64,000 nucleotides of DNA from Linnemannia hyalina (taxonomy: Eukaryota; Mortierellomycota; Mortierellomycetes; Mortierellales; Mortierellaceae), in assembly GCA_019671135.1 (NCBI GenBank), contig JAHRHY010000004.1, positions 1,674,001-1,738,000 of the forward strand, written 5' to 3'. The notes below the pieces were generated by a model. It did no database searches. It had not been told where the DNA came from and was given only the letters and a program-made list of their open reading frames with translations. Shown one piece after another: positions 36,586 to 47,775 of the stretch; the stretch's first letter is position 1; each line of letters begins with the position of its first letter. The position numbers and the translations under genes are program-made.

Positions 36586-37056
36586 ATTCCAGGGAGTTTG
36601 TGGCGATACGCTGATACTGACGACAAACACGATCTGACGGCGAAACTCGGAACTACCTTCAAAACGGAATGAGGAGCAAGCAGCAATGGAGCGATACCAA
36701 GGATTTGTTGACAGGAGCACAACCTTGGTTCTGTTACTCTCTTCTTTTTGAAGGAGTGGGAATGAGATAGACGAATGGACTTATCAACAACAACAACAAT
36801 AACAATTACAACAAACAACTAGAACATGAATGGAATGGTCTCGATGAAATGATACTCCACGATATTTACACTGAATTTCTGGATTCAGGAGCAAACTGCA
36901 CGACGCCACCAAATTGGCACATGCAGACACTTTTTTCGTTTGTAGAATGGTTTAACATTCTTTAGTGCTAATTTTTATTATTCTGCAGTGGTTTCGGTAG
37001 TTCTGGTTGATATCGTTTGCTACGAGTTGTGGCACAGGTTGTTTTCATTGTTGGTT

Positions 37057-38092
37057 TGTTGGCAGATCGAGACGTCTATTGATCATCAAGACTGATATAC
37101 AGTTCACACGCGTGCGGTGAGTTCGAGAGAGGTTCTCGTTCGCATGCGGAAAAGGTTGGAGCGACCGGACCGGTGTGTCGAGGACTTCGATTGAGTCTGT
37201 GGCTGAATCATCGCCCCGATCTGGACATGACTCCGAGCGAGCTGCGGCTGTGTCTGCCACAGCTGATGGTTCGTCTCCTGGAGCTGGGTCTATGTGTTCT
37301 AGAGTCGGATCTCTGTCTGGTGGAAGCAGTCTTGGAGCTGCTGGAAGAAGCGTGTTGATGTTTTTTTTTTTTTTTTTTTTTTTTTGGTTTTGGGTGTGTA
37401 GTTGGCGGTGGAGAGCTTGGATGATGCGATGTTGGCGTCTGTCAGTGGTTCGATTTCAGAGGTCGTGGTTGTCGCGTTGTTTGATCTTCCTTGAGATGGA
37501 ACTGGAGCTAGAGATGGGATAGACACAAAGGCAGACGTAGAGGTTGGGCCAGTGGCAGAGACCGACGTATAGGGGGGGGGGAGGGCGAAGATTTGGTGGC
37601 GTTAGGACAACCTTCTCGAGAGCAGGGACGCATTGCTGCTAGTGATGCCGCTGTTGTTGTTGTTTCTGGAGATCGTGCAGCTGTTGGAGTTGATACATCT
37701 TAGTCGCCAGACATTCGTCGACTGCGGGCTTGTCCTGGAACCACTCTGCAAACTCCTTGGCCAGCACAGATACATGCAACTTGCTGACGTCGCTGCTGCT
37801 GCTTCCTTCACTGTTTATGTCATCGTTCCTATTCCTTTACTTGCTGGAGGTGGCGTCGATGATGGTAATAGGTTCAGATTTGAGAAACAAGGTGAGAGTA
37901 GAACCGGTAGAGTTCAAACAAGTGATCGACAGTTCCTAGGTCGGTTCGATAGAATTCGCAAAAGGCGTCAAAGGTCCAATTGGCGAGGGGGGTCTGTTTG
38001 ACGAACTTATCGATCCACTTGGACTCTGGGGCGGTTCAGACTCGGATGTAGGAGATGTCCCAGTCTGCGATGGTGGAGCCCATGGTGGGTGT
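37057..38092 (-). pseudogene. decayed gene of unknown function
   Basis: Reading the minus strand from the ATG at about 38092 gives MGSTIADWDISYIRV, then a TGA, then in the same frame a well-formed stretch KWIDKFVKQTPLANWTFDAF to about 37880 that ends in another TGA. A different frame continues with SKLHVSVLAKEFAEWFQDKP and a Gln-rich helix (LATKMYQLQQLHDLQKQQQQ), stops, and is followed by Ser/Thr/Pro-rich frames interrupted by a 29-base poly(A) tract (poly(T) on the plus strand, near 37357-37385). The three pieces are in order and collinear, so they look like one gene broken by two nonsense changes and at least one frameshift. I do not recognise the family. An expressed gene with unusual introns is a less likely alternative. 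Confidence 0.5.
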
Positions 38093-38293
38093 GTTGGTTT
38101 GTAATAGGCTGTTTAAGGAAAGAAGGGTGCTTTTTTTATTTGAATTTATGTCTGAGCGACCGCAAAGCAACACATACATACACAGCAAACACCTTTGCAC
38201 AACTCATTCTCATCCATAACAAAATTGCAGGATGCGGAAAGGTAATAATATTATGTTTAGTTTGGTAGTCTATTAGATCAACGTAAGTAAGTT

Positions 38294-39803
38294 CTAGTGC
38301 TCGTTTTGCGATGCAAGAAGCTGATAATCCTCCATTTTCAAGTGATCATCGGGCATCCTCTTCTCTCTCCATCTAGCAGGTGTCAGGTTGTACTTGAGCG
38401 CCAGGAGCGACCTACGGGCCCTGCGGCTCTTGCTACAGGCGATGATCACAGTGACGGCTGCAAAGATACCCAGGACCACCAAGACAATAATCCACCAATA
38501 ATATTCGGCGGCCCAACTGATGTACCCCCACTTCATGGAGTAACAAGTCGGGTCGGGCCCAATGACTTTGTTGGGGGTCAACTGGTACGTCCCCTCCGTC
38601 ATGCCGTGCGCCAGCTTGCACAACCCACAACGAGCTCCCAGATCGTCCGGTCCTAAAGTCCCCTGAGGAACATCAAAGGTCTCGAGTAGTCTTGGATTGA
38701 GCAGCGAGTCGACTGGGTTGGCGGGGTCCTTGTAGTCCAAATATTTCAAGTAGGCGTTGTCATCCTGGTCCAATTGGTGAATGCGGAGGGCGAGCTGTTC
38801 GGGCGTTGCAAAGTCGTCTAGTCGGAGAGAGGAGTGGTTGGTCGCCAGGAAGCGGGAGTAATCCTTGGGTCCGTCCAGGATGGGAACGACTCCCACGGCG
38901 TATGGGCGTTCGATTTTTTCGGTCACGTAGTCGTCGCAGTTGGAGTTCTCGAGACTGAGGTAGAACTTGTACCGTGCCACGACCTCGCGATCCGAGAATG
39001 ACCGTCCATCTTTGTAAGAAACAGAGGTAACGAGGGAATTCGAGTTTAGTCCGCGGTACAGTAAAGAAACAAAGGCAATGGCATCGTGAATGAAATAGGT
39101 TGCTTACCTGGATGCATTGGCCAGTCTTTGTTCTTCATACAGTGACCATAGATGTCGACGTTAATGTACTTCAACAGTTGCTTAATAAAAAAGTGGCGTT
39201 TGTTATGCGCCTCACAGCTGCTGACGATCCATGCGACGGGTGCCAAATCCTTTCGAAAGTCGTTCTTCTCCTGGATGGTGTACACTGGTTTGGAGAGGAT
39301 GTAGTCGAGGAATGTTCCTGGTCCTCGTCCTGTCACAAAGTAGGTCGCCACAAAGTCCGCCTTGAATGAGTAGGACCATAAGTGGGTGAAGATACTTGTC
39401 CACTCTGATTTGATCTGGAAGGGCTTGGGCGACTCGACTAATTGAAAGGGTAAATAAAAGCAGTTGCTCTGTGAGTTGACAAGTGAAACAGACACAATTG
39501 AGAACAGAGATCTCTTCAATTCGATGTTTACTTACGAGTGTTGAGGACGAGAGCCTTCTTTCCCGACTTGACATCATGAAGATTAGGAACATCGTTGGGC
39601 TCGAAGCTGGATGCATGGATGATGACGACCTTGGTCTCATCGTACTTGGCCTTATCCAGAGTAAATTTACAAGTGTAAGGCAGACCACAGTAGTTGACGA
39701 CCTTGCCTTCCTCGACTCTCTCGCCGAACCATTCTGTCCACCAGAGGATAGGGTATTCCTTTGCCTCCTGTCGTTCCTGTAAAGCGCTGGTGATCTCTGC
39801 CAT
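38294..39803 (-). CDS. alpha-1,3-fucosyltransferase, GT10 family (paralogue 1)
   Basis: Transfers fucose from GDP-fucose to a glycan acceptor in the secretory pathway. Exons on the minus strand, 39803-39536, 39437-39108 and 39009-38294, join in phase to 437 residues. The GT10 donor-binding signature KFYLSLENSNCDDYVTEK lies at about 214-231, followed by RPYAVGVVPILDGPKDYSRF and NHSSLRLDDF. A CxxC pair (about 327-330) matches the C-terminal CxxC of plant and insect core fucosyltransferases. Unlike classical type II enzymes there is no N-terminal signal anchor: the protein starts soluble (MAEITSALQERQ) and has a single hydrophobic segment near the C-terminus (about 368-390) followed by a basic ~47-residue tail. 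It is one of three paralogues with the same exon layout in this island. Acceptor unknown. Confidence 0.88.
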
Positions 39804-40139
39804 GGCGATTGATGATGAGAAGGTGTGGGCAGGAATCCAGGCGGAAGAGAAGAGCGAGGGCTCTAGCAACCTAAAAAATTTATATATATTTATATATACG
39901 TGTTGCTGTCCAGGATCAACAAGTAAACGTGGCACCCAGGGGTGAACAGGAAGCAGGCTCTATTAATTGTGCGGGAGAGAAAGGGGGATGGAGCAGGAGG
40001 ATGTAGTGAGGGATAGGTGAAAAGACGAAGGAGGGAGGGAGAGTGGAAGGGGATAAGGAGGGAACCTCGGAGTCGCTCCCAAGGTGCAGTACTTTTTTTT
40101 TTTTTTTTTTTTTTTTTTCCAGGTACAGTACAGGACAGG
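39804..40139. other. upstream region of fucosyltransferase 1 with poly(T)
   Basis: Short promoter-side stretch of the first fucosyltransferase. It contains an A/T-only segment (TTTATATATATTTATATATA) near 39880-39898 and a 25-base T run at 40093-40117. No gene is seen. Confidence 0.45.
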
Positions 40140-40930
40140 ATAACCCTTAAGTTTGACAACAGCCCAATTAACCTCAACTCTTCTTCCTTCCCGACAGCCT
40201 CGAAACGGCGGTTTCCTCCTCCCAGGCTCCCACTCTCGCTGACCTGGCAGATAAGGTCCAGCACATCAGAAAAGTCTTATTGGACCTCATGCTCGCAGAC
40301 TGGCTACTCAGACTGACAGCGTCATAACGCAGAAAGATGAGATATTAGACCTGGAGGATACCAACAACGATGAAGCCAACGAAGCATGTCCCCTTTTGCA
40401 GGTTTTGTCAACGAGCCACAGTGTGAACCGCAGTATACCCAGTTTGCCAGCGAGAAGTCTATGGATGTCTTGGACGACAGAGATGCGACTCTCATTACGG
40501 ATGCTGACCCTACAGGACCCCTCCACCGACCGTCGCTCACCCCTGTCTAAGCCTGAAGTCAAGAACAGCTTCCCCTGTGGACCCCGCTCCAGTTGGTCTC
40601 GATCATAACGTTATCTACAACACAGCAGAACCTGTCATTGATCGCAGGGACGAACCTGTGCATTCGCCTGCGATATCCGATGGAGCCAGAGAGACCCGAT
40701 CTGCAACAGTCCCCCGAAAACACCACATTAACGCAAGTCACCATCATCACGATCCGAGATCCGTCCACTCGCCCTCGGTGTGGATCACCCTATTAGATCC
40801 AGCTTTTGTCCCAATTTTTGTCTACCCGAAGCACAAACCCAAGACGCACGTCCACGTTCCTCAAAGTCGCGTCTCGACCCTTTCAGATCTCATACACAGC
40901 CACAACAACATAGCAGGAGAAGTATGGTAA
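40140..40930 (+). repeat. decayed module, copy A (paired with 48830-49440)
   Basis: A stretch resembling, piece by piece and in the same order, the DNA at about 48830-49440. Shared landmarks include TCCTCCCAGGCTC near 40217 and 48875, TGGATGTC.TGGACGAC near 40463 and 49130, CCGACCGTCGCTCA near 40526 and 49220, and ACCTGTCATT near 40630 and 49273. Frames on the plus strand are coding-like but repeatedly interrupted, so the ancestor may have been a gene. Each copy lies immediately 3' of a fucosyltransferase gene (40956-42529 and 49717-51232), indicating that gene and module were duplicated together. Confidence 0.6.
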
Positions 40931-40955
40931 TATATGTGGTATATTACATCTCTAT

Positions 40956-42529
40956 CTAGTCTTCATTTTGAGATGTTAGAAGCTGATAATCTTCCATTCT
41001 CGTGCTATCATTGCCCAACTTCTCTCCCCACCCACTTGGCATCAGGTTGTTCTTGAGCACCTGAAGAGACCTTCTCGCCCTGCGACTCTTGTAACAGACA
41101 ATGATAACAACCACGCTTGTGAAGACGGCAAGCACAACTAGTGCAACGATCCACCAATACAACTCAGCCTCCCGTTTAATAAGTTCGGCTTCCTGACTGA
41201 TAGACGCCCACTTTGTGAAGGTGCAAGTCGTGTCGGCACCAATGACTTTGCTGGAGTTGAACTGGTAGGTGCCCTCAGCCATGTCGTGTGCCATCTTGCA
41301 TATACCGCAACGAGCTCCGTTTCCATCGGGTCCCCATGTTCCTTGAGGCAGATCATAGGTCTCAAGTAGCCTTGGGTTGAGCAACGACTCAATTGGGGCG
41401 GTGGATTCCTTGTAGTCCAGATACTTCATATAGGCGGCGTCGTCCTGATCCAGTTCAAGAATGCGATGAGCGAGTTGCTTAGATGTCTCAAAGTCGTCTA
41501 GTCGGAGAGAGGAGTGGTTGGTTGCTAGGAAACGGGAGTAGTCCTTGGGTCCGTCCAGGATAGGCACAACTCCCACGGAGTAGGGGCGCTGGATCTTCTC
41601 CGTCACATAGTCGTCGCAGTTGTTGTTTTCGATGCTGAGATAGAACTTGTACCGTCCCATTACCTCATTAGCTGCAAATGCCCGTCCATCTTTGAATGAA
41701 GAGAGATAAAGAGTGCGGTCGTGTTAGTCCGCCATGCAGTAATGAAACGAATTAAATGGGAACTATAAAAAATGCGATATTCTTTTCCGTTTTACCTGGA
41801 TGCACTGGCCAGGCCATGTTCGTCATGCATTTTCCATAGATGTCGACTTTGATGTACTTTAAGAGTTGCTCGACGTAAAAATGGCGTCCGTTCCTCGCCA
41901 CGCAATTGCTGACAATCCATGCGACAGGTGCCAAGTCCTTTCGAAAGACGTTCTTTTCCTGGATGGTGTACATTGGTTTGGCGAGGATGGATTCGATAAA
42001 TGTGCCTTGTCCTCGTCCTGCCGCGAAGTACGACTCGACAAAGTCGGCAGTCCCGAATGAGTACGACCACATGTGGGTGAATATATCCGTCCATATTGAG
42101 TTGATCTGGAATCCCTGAGGCGCCTCTACTGTTGTTGATGGGTAGATTAAAAAATGCAATTGTAACGTTAGTATACATGCGACCGTTAGAGATAGTGATG
42201 AACCGAACACAGGTCATAGCTTAATGTTTGATTTTCTTGAAATCAATTGGACGGTACTTACGTGTGTTTAGGAGGAGTGCCTTTCTACCAGACTTGAGAT
42301 CATCGAGATGAGGAAAGTCGAACTGGAAACTCGGGGCGTGGGCGATAATGATCTTTGACTCATCATACTGGTTCCGGTCCAGTGTGAACTTGCAGGAATA
42401 AGGGAGACCACAGTTGTCGATGACTCGACCTTCCTCGCCGGTTTGGCCGAACCATGTTGTCCACCACAGGATAGGGTATTGTTTTGATTGGTCCTGTCGT
42501 TCCTGTACGGCGTTGGTTATTTCTGCCAT
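40956..42529 (-). CDS. alpha-1,3-fucosyltransferase, GT10 family (paralogue 2)
   Basis: Second copy of the island's fucosyltransferase. Exons 42529-42262, 42128-41796 and 41689-40956 join in phase to 444 residues, with the same intron positions and phases as paralogue 1. The signature reads KFYLSIENNNCDDYVTEK, then QRPYSVGVVPILDGPKDYSRF. The CxxC is CGIC. The C-terminal hydrophobic anchor (LYWWIVALVVLAVFTSVVVI) is preceded by a slightly longer linker containing a duplicated KREAEL-type stretch, and the basic tail ends MEDYQLLTSQNED, almost as in paralogue 1. Exon 1 is the most divergent part (SFQFDFPHLDDLKSG instead of SFEPNDVPNLHDVKSG), which may change acceptor choice. All catalytic-domain motifs are intact, so it should be active. 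Confidence 0.88.
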
Positions 42530-43459
42530 GGCGAGGATGATGATGTGGTGATGGAGTAGGTGGAGGTAATGAGGTGTTCAGGCGAAGAAAAAAAAAGGGT
42601 AATGAGTGTTACTGTCCAGGAATGAGAAAGAAGGTAGACGGTCGAGGCCACGAGGATGTTCTAGGATTTGTACTGGAAAGGACAAGAAGGGGAGAGTGAA
42701 GGAAACGGGAAGGAAGAGGCATTTTTTTTGGCGTTCTGTGCTGTAAGGGACAGCAGGGGGGGAATGACGATGGTTGTTTGCAAGGAAGGCGACAGCCCAG
42801 TACCCTTTCTTTACCAAGGCGAATGAGTACAAGAGGGCGTCCATCTCTGTTGATAAAAATATCCACCCTAAAATTCGTTCCAAGGCAACAGCCCAACTCC
42901 CTCTCGAATCTCGATCATGTTTGTGGACGGAGTTTTGTTCAATCGCAGTCAATTTTTGTAGAGAACGATAATCAACGTATCTGGCTGCAGTGATGTGTTG
43001 GAAAGGGAGATTTATTAGGAAGTGATAACAAAAGACAAGGGTAGTGAGTAGGGAAAGGGTCTTACCTGCAGCTGTGTGTTGGAAAGTAAAGGAAGATGCT
43101 GTTCCCAACCTGGCCACCTGCAGGTCCTTAGATACTATCTGGAAACGAAAAAGGAAGTATTAATAAAAGAAGCCAGTTGAATCGCCAATCTCTGTATCAT
43201 GAATTGCGTCGCCACCCGTTCTTTCCTCCGCTGCCCATAGATTTTTCTCTCTTCGCCTTTTTCGAACGCTGCGTTGGTGCCTATGGACGGCTGGACAATG
43301 TCCCTCAGTTTCCGCTGCCTTCCAACTCGGTGACGCGATGGATCCCTTTTCGGAGAATGACTTGCGATGTTTCCCTTTATGCTGCCTGGGTGCTACTCCG
43401 TAACACTGCTGTGTCCTCCGCGTTCGCACATCTTTCTAGCGCTCGCACATCTTCCTAGC
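42530..43459. other. promoter side of fucosyltransferase 2 and gene-free DNA
   Basis: No recognisable gene. Frames on both strands read through parts of this stretch (for example minus 43117-42578), but they are low-complexity and lack family features. It separates the fucosyltransferase from the LINE relic. Confidence 0.4.
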
Positions 43460-45750
43460 GCTCGCACCGGTGTTCGGCCTCCACCTCCCGAAGGTGAAGG
43501 GCTCCTCCTCAACAAAATCCATGAACTTGGGGGCATCATTTGGTCCGCTCGAGTGACATTCGTCGAACTACAGCTGGCGGAGGGGACGACCAAGGAGGCA
43601 TGCATGGCAAGGTTGTTGATTGGTACTGCACGAACGGAACGCAACTAAGACTGAGCCATGTGCCGGACAAGGAGGCAACGACACATATGTGGGACAGTCG
43701 GGTGCGAGAGATGCAAAGGCCTTAGCGTCAAGCGAGACTGGACCATCAGGAATACTATGCCGCCAACAAGCAGGACATCATCAACACCCATATCGAGAAC
43801 CGCGATCTCCGCTTTCAGACACATACAAAGCAAACGATTCGAGGAATACTTGACATCTCCGCAGGACGTGTGAACCTCGACCATCTCATTGTCGACGTCA
43901 ATCCCTTCAACCCCGATGCCGCTGGAAACGTCTCTCCTGTCACCTATGTCATTGACGACCCCAGCGAGATCAAATCACGGGTTCGTCTGTATTTTTGTCG
44001 ACTCAGTGACGGAGATACCCGATTATCTGGAGGTATGTGCAGCGGTGGCGGCGGCTCCACTAGGCAAGGCACCAGGAGATTCGAAGGTGTCAGGAGACCT
44101 TTTGAAGCGGCTGGGCTCCCTTGCCCAAGCAGTGTTTGTCGTCCTGGTGCAGGCGTGCTTTGTACAGGGAGCGATGCCGGAGGATTGGCTGAAGGGGGTG
44201 ATCTATAGCATACCGAAAAGGCCAGTGTGGTCGGGGGGGATTAGTGAGGTGCGCCATATCACACTGTTGGAGCATGACAGGAAGATTTCCTCTATTATGG
44301 TGAAGCGGCTTACCTTGGTGTTGTCTCATCACTCCAGCTTTCGTGGCTCCAACTTTTCGGTGCTCAAGGGAACCATGACCAAGGACCCGATTCATATCCT
44401 GAACGCGGTGCTCGAGGATGCCAGATAGTACAGGAAAGAGGTCTAGGTGCTGCTGCAGGACATGAAGCGGTGCTTTGACTCGGTGGAATATTGGGACTGG
44501 GTCTGAGACGCCTCAAGATCCCACGGGATTTCATCGACCTGTGCCTTTACGTCGCGAGAAGCAACACCAACCGCATCATCACCGCATACGGACTCGCGGA
44601 CGAGTACTCTCCTCTCTGCGGCCTGGATCAGGATGGAGTAGATAGCTCCCTCGCATCATCTATGAAGTACTACTCGCCCAGATGTGGCAGTCCAACCTCG
44701 GTTACCCTATGGTTAACAGGGCTGACCTGCGGGCTTTCCACAAGATCCTGGATGACACGGACTGGATAGCACCGTCTATGGCTAAGCTACAAGAGATCAA
44801 TAATAGTGGTCAACTCTACCTCTGCTGATTCCTCCATTAGGCTCGGTGCGGATACGGTGACCGCCTTGCCTTCTGCCACTGCCAGGGTCCTGGGTGCGTG
44901 GTTCTCTGCTGACGGCAAGGGAGCCCATACACGGCAGCTAGTAAAGGAGGAGGTGCCAAGGATGTGCCAGATACTCTCGCGAAAGGCTGTCACCGACAAA
45001 CGGTTTTTGCATTTACACCTTCAACGTTCTGTTGCCACGGATACTTTACCGGCTATCAGTGACAATCCTTAGCGCTCGTGTATCGTCAGCCAGTACACAA
45101 ACGTCGTTCGCCAGAAGGAGGGCCTACCCCACAGCTCACCGGCCACCACCCTGTTCCATCGTCGATTATACGGCCTCCAAGACTTTGGCGATGCCGTGAC
45201 CGAAGAGCAAGTCTCAACTGCACACCTGCGTCTAAACGACCAAGACCTGTTGGGTATGGTGATGGTGTCACGAGCAACAGCCCATCAAGCAGAGTGTCGC
45301 CTCACGGTATCCTCCTTCATTGTACTCACCATCGGTGCTCAATTCCCTCGCAACAACTTCTTTGGGCAAGTCTGCCGCCTTATTGTCGAGAGGTATCACC
45401 TTCCAGTCGCCAGAGACCCCCGTCAACGTCTCTGGATATATCGGCCTTCTTCTGTCCGCTAGCAGGCCAAATCCTCGTGGAAGGCAGTGTCGTCTTTGCC
45501 AAGTCTAGTGATGCGGCCTGAGTCCATCCCAATGAATACCACTGCATGTTATCTTCGCTGGATATCCTTGACCTGGCTATCGTTGGCGAGGGTCACCGCA
45601 GCGGTCAATAATACTCCGTACTTGTTGGGAGAGAGGCGTGAAGGCGAAGTAAGAGACCAGTCTACGATACTATCACACCCTCCCTCATCTCTTACTCTAT
45701 ATGATACTGCACCTAGAAACCTAGTTGGCGACTTTGTATATATATAGCTG
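43460..45750 (+). mobile_element. degenerate LINE (non-LTR) retrotransposon
   Basis: Plus-strand remnants of a reverse transcriptase occur in the right order but in changing frames with stops. Near 43738-44030 is a domain with SAGRVNLDHLIVDVNPF. At 44040-44428 is APLGKAPGDSKVSGDLLKRLG, then PEDWLKGVIYSIPKR and EVRHITLLEHDRKI, matching the early RT motifs of LINEs. A stop follows, then LLQDMKRCFDSV (motif A) and, at 44490-44650, LGLRRLKIPRDFIDL with GLDQDGVDSSL (motif B). The catalytic F/YADD motif is absent: sequence passes directly to a downstream block (VVNSTSADSSIRLGADTV) after an internal deletion near 44790. Further C-terminal blocks run to about 45560. Non-autonomous and dead. The 5' end and any target-site duplication were not found. 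Confidence 0.75.
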
Positions 45751-45789
45751 TATCACAGTAATAACCATCACTCCCTTTCTCTACTTCTC

Positions 45790-46815
45790 TGTCCCAGTCT
45801 TCGCCTGTTGAAGCAGGATGTCACCCAGCTCTGGAGTTGCGATCCCAAGAGTACCAAGATCCTCGGCATCGACTTGGGCCAAGCATTTGTCGTTGAAGCG
45901 AATGTGATTCTACCCACTCGCGAGCAGCTGAATGTCGAACAAGTACAAGAGCCTGGCGCCACTACCATGGAGTCGTCACTTTCGAGTATTGAGGCAGAGG
46001 AGGATGAAGAGGCCGAGGAATCGTCGCCCAAGTTTTTCAACTTGGCCGTAAAGCAGAAGGCTGTCTACCAGCCTACCTTCAAGCACAGACGATGGCTGGA
46101 GCGCAGGAATGCGCAGACAGTTGAGGGGAGCTTCCATTAGCCAAATCGAGACCAGTCTACCTCCTCGCCGTGGCCTTGAAGCGAGTATTAACCACTACAT
46201 TCAGAGAGAGCGTGAGGTGGATGCCGATCTCGATTCATTATATATGGTCCTGAGGAAGCACAAGTGGAACGCTGGAAAGACTTGAGCAGAGTATAGATTG
46301 ATCGCTGATCGTCTCTAATAGCTTGTTGAGGGATAGACAGGTGCCAAGAGGGACGAGGACAGCAAAGCCCTTATTGGCGTGGGTCTTGGGAAGTTTTCTC
46401 CCAAAATCAGACTATCATCTTTGTATGAGTCCTTCCAGTCGTACTTTGTTCAAAAAGTAAGTTTGTAAAATACAGCCAAATATTTTCTCCTGACGCTTGA
46501 TGAGATACTTATTAACTTTTTTTTTTGCTCTTTGCTCTCTCCCCCCCCCCCCCCCCCCCCCTCCCCCCCCTTATTTTGGCCCTACCTCTTGGTTACATCG
46601 TCGTTGGCGTCGATTAGTATTACACTTCGAAGAAATGCCCGACTTGTTGAGAGTTCATTACCCAAGTTGACCTCCGCCGGCTGTATTGTTCAAAGTGTCA
46701 ATAGTACATGCACCACGACATCATGGCCGGCCACAACATATGTAATGCCATTCGAGGACGCTTGCTCGAGCAACAGCGGCCACCCTACCTCCAGTCTGTC
46801 GCGAACCTAGACGAG
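45790..46815 (+). mobile_element. relic of a Fanzor/TnpB-like RNA-guided nuclease gene
   Basis: Fanzors are eukaryotic TnpB relatives carried by transposons. An open piece (45808-46140) has KILGIDLGQAFVVEANVILP, resembling RuvC motif I (GIDxG), then FFNLAVKQKAVYQPTFKHRR. Further pieces follow after stops: ISQIETSLPPRRGLEAS, then DEDSKALIGVGLGKFSPKIR-like and SLYESFQSYFVQK ending at a GTAAGT. After a 30-base C-rich run another frame gives GYIVVGVD, stop, YYTSKKCPTC, stop, then LRRLYCSKC, stop, and HHDIMAGHNICNAIRG. That is a CxxC...CxxC zinc ribbon followed by a RuvC-III-like Asp block, the TnpB C-terminal order. Several in-frame stops make it non-functional. The N-terminal half is not recognisable. 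No flanking inverted repeats or guide RNA were identified. Confidence 0.6.
46541..46570. repeat. poly(C) tract
   Basis: Twenty-one C, one T, eight C, inside the presumed intron of the Fanzor-like relic. Such a run in an acceptor region would disturb splicing and is also error-prone in sequencing. Confidence 0.9.
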
Positions 46816-47187
46816 TCCAACGGGCAGGCAGGCAGGGCGGATTGACGTTTCAGTTGACAGGTATCAGGCAGAGCAAGTCGGGGCAGGAAATGATACAGGG
46901 CAAGAGGAGGAGACGAAGGCAGGACAAGGGCAGGATAAGGGTAGAGGGTGGCATAGTGGTGTGGGTGTATATTGAAGATACTATTCAAGTTACTAACATG
47001 TCTGTGAATGTATATGTGTTTGTGAGTATTTAATTATTCTTGGTCCAAAGATTTCACTGTTTTGTTGCACCATGCATGGCGGCAAAGACAATGGTGGCAA
47101 AGCAAGGTCAGTGGACGCGACACATCCCCAGGACAGTGATGGAAATGATCCCTGAATGCAAGGCAAGCGCAGTTTCATAACCCCAGA

Positions 47188-47775
47188 CCTGACCCCAACT
47201 GTTTCCATGCGGACTTTTCATTCTTCAATGCCACGAGGGACATCCGTGATCTGATGCAGGCCAACGAATTGACAGTGCAAGGACAAGGACAACACAAAGT
47301 CGAGCAAGTGGAGCGTCTGGCGATTCACATTCGGCTTGGCGACATCACGGTTTCGGAACAACCTGAGACCTACGTCAGGATCACTGAAGGAATGAGACGA
47401 AAGCTTTCGATATCACTTCCCGCTGACAGGGTACATTTCATTTACTATCAACCCTCTGTCTGGTCGTGGAGCAATTGGAAGCGGCTGCGGGATATAAAGC
47501 GAGCTCTCCCGGATGCACAGTATCATGACATGGAGTCGACAGAGGAAACGGTCCGTTTTCTGATCGCCTCAAAGTATCTGATGACCTCTGGGAGCAGTTT
47601 AAGCTTCGTAGCAGCCTACTTTTGTCCCAACTGCCACGTTATCAGCACGATGCCCAAGGAGCATATGCAGATGGGGATAGAGGTGATGGAGGATAACTAT
47701 AGCCACAACTTTTATTATATGGATGAGTGGGTTCCTTTTATCCATTACTATTCACACAGCGAAGAAAGAAATTAA
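47188..47775 (+). CDS. glycosyltransferase fragment resembling alpha-1,2-fucosyltransferase (GT11-like)
   Basis: The open frame runs from about 47188 to the stop at 47775; the first ATG in it is at 47254. It encodes FHADFSFFNATRDIRDLMQA, then IHIRLGDI, matching the HxRxGD donor-site motif shared by alpha-1,2- and O-fucosyltransferases, then YHDMESTEETVRFLIASKYL and MTSGSSLSFVAAYF, the second conserved patch (S-x-S-S-S/F-x-x-x-A-A). The N-terminal half is missing. A related frame (WTRHIPRTVMEMIPEC) lies immediately upstream at about 47100-47160 but out of frame, so the gene looks 5'-truncated or frameshifted. No signal anchor is present. If transcribed, translation from 47254 gives 173 residues, too short for activity. 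Its position among GT10 fucosyltransferases supports a fucosylation theme. The family call is tentative. Confidence 0.5.
   Translation, partial: PDPNCFHADFSFFNATRDIRDLMQANELTVQGQGQHKVEQVERLAIHIRLGDITVSEQPETYVRITEGMRRKLSISLPADRVHFIYYQPSVWSWSNWKRLRDIKRALPDAQYHDMESTEETVRFLIASKYLMTSGSSLSFVAAYFCPNCHVISTMPKEHMQMGIEVMEDNYSHNFYYMDEWVPFIHYYSHSEERN

Noticed and set aside
42578..43117. 179-residue minus-strand frame upstream of fucosyltransferase 2
   Set aside because: Low-complexity, no recognisable motif, and it overlaps the promoter side of a real gene.
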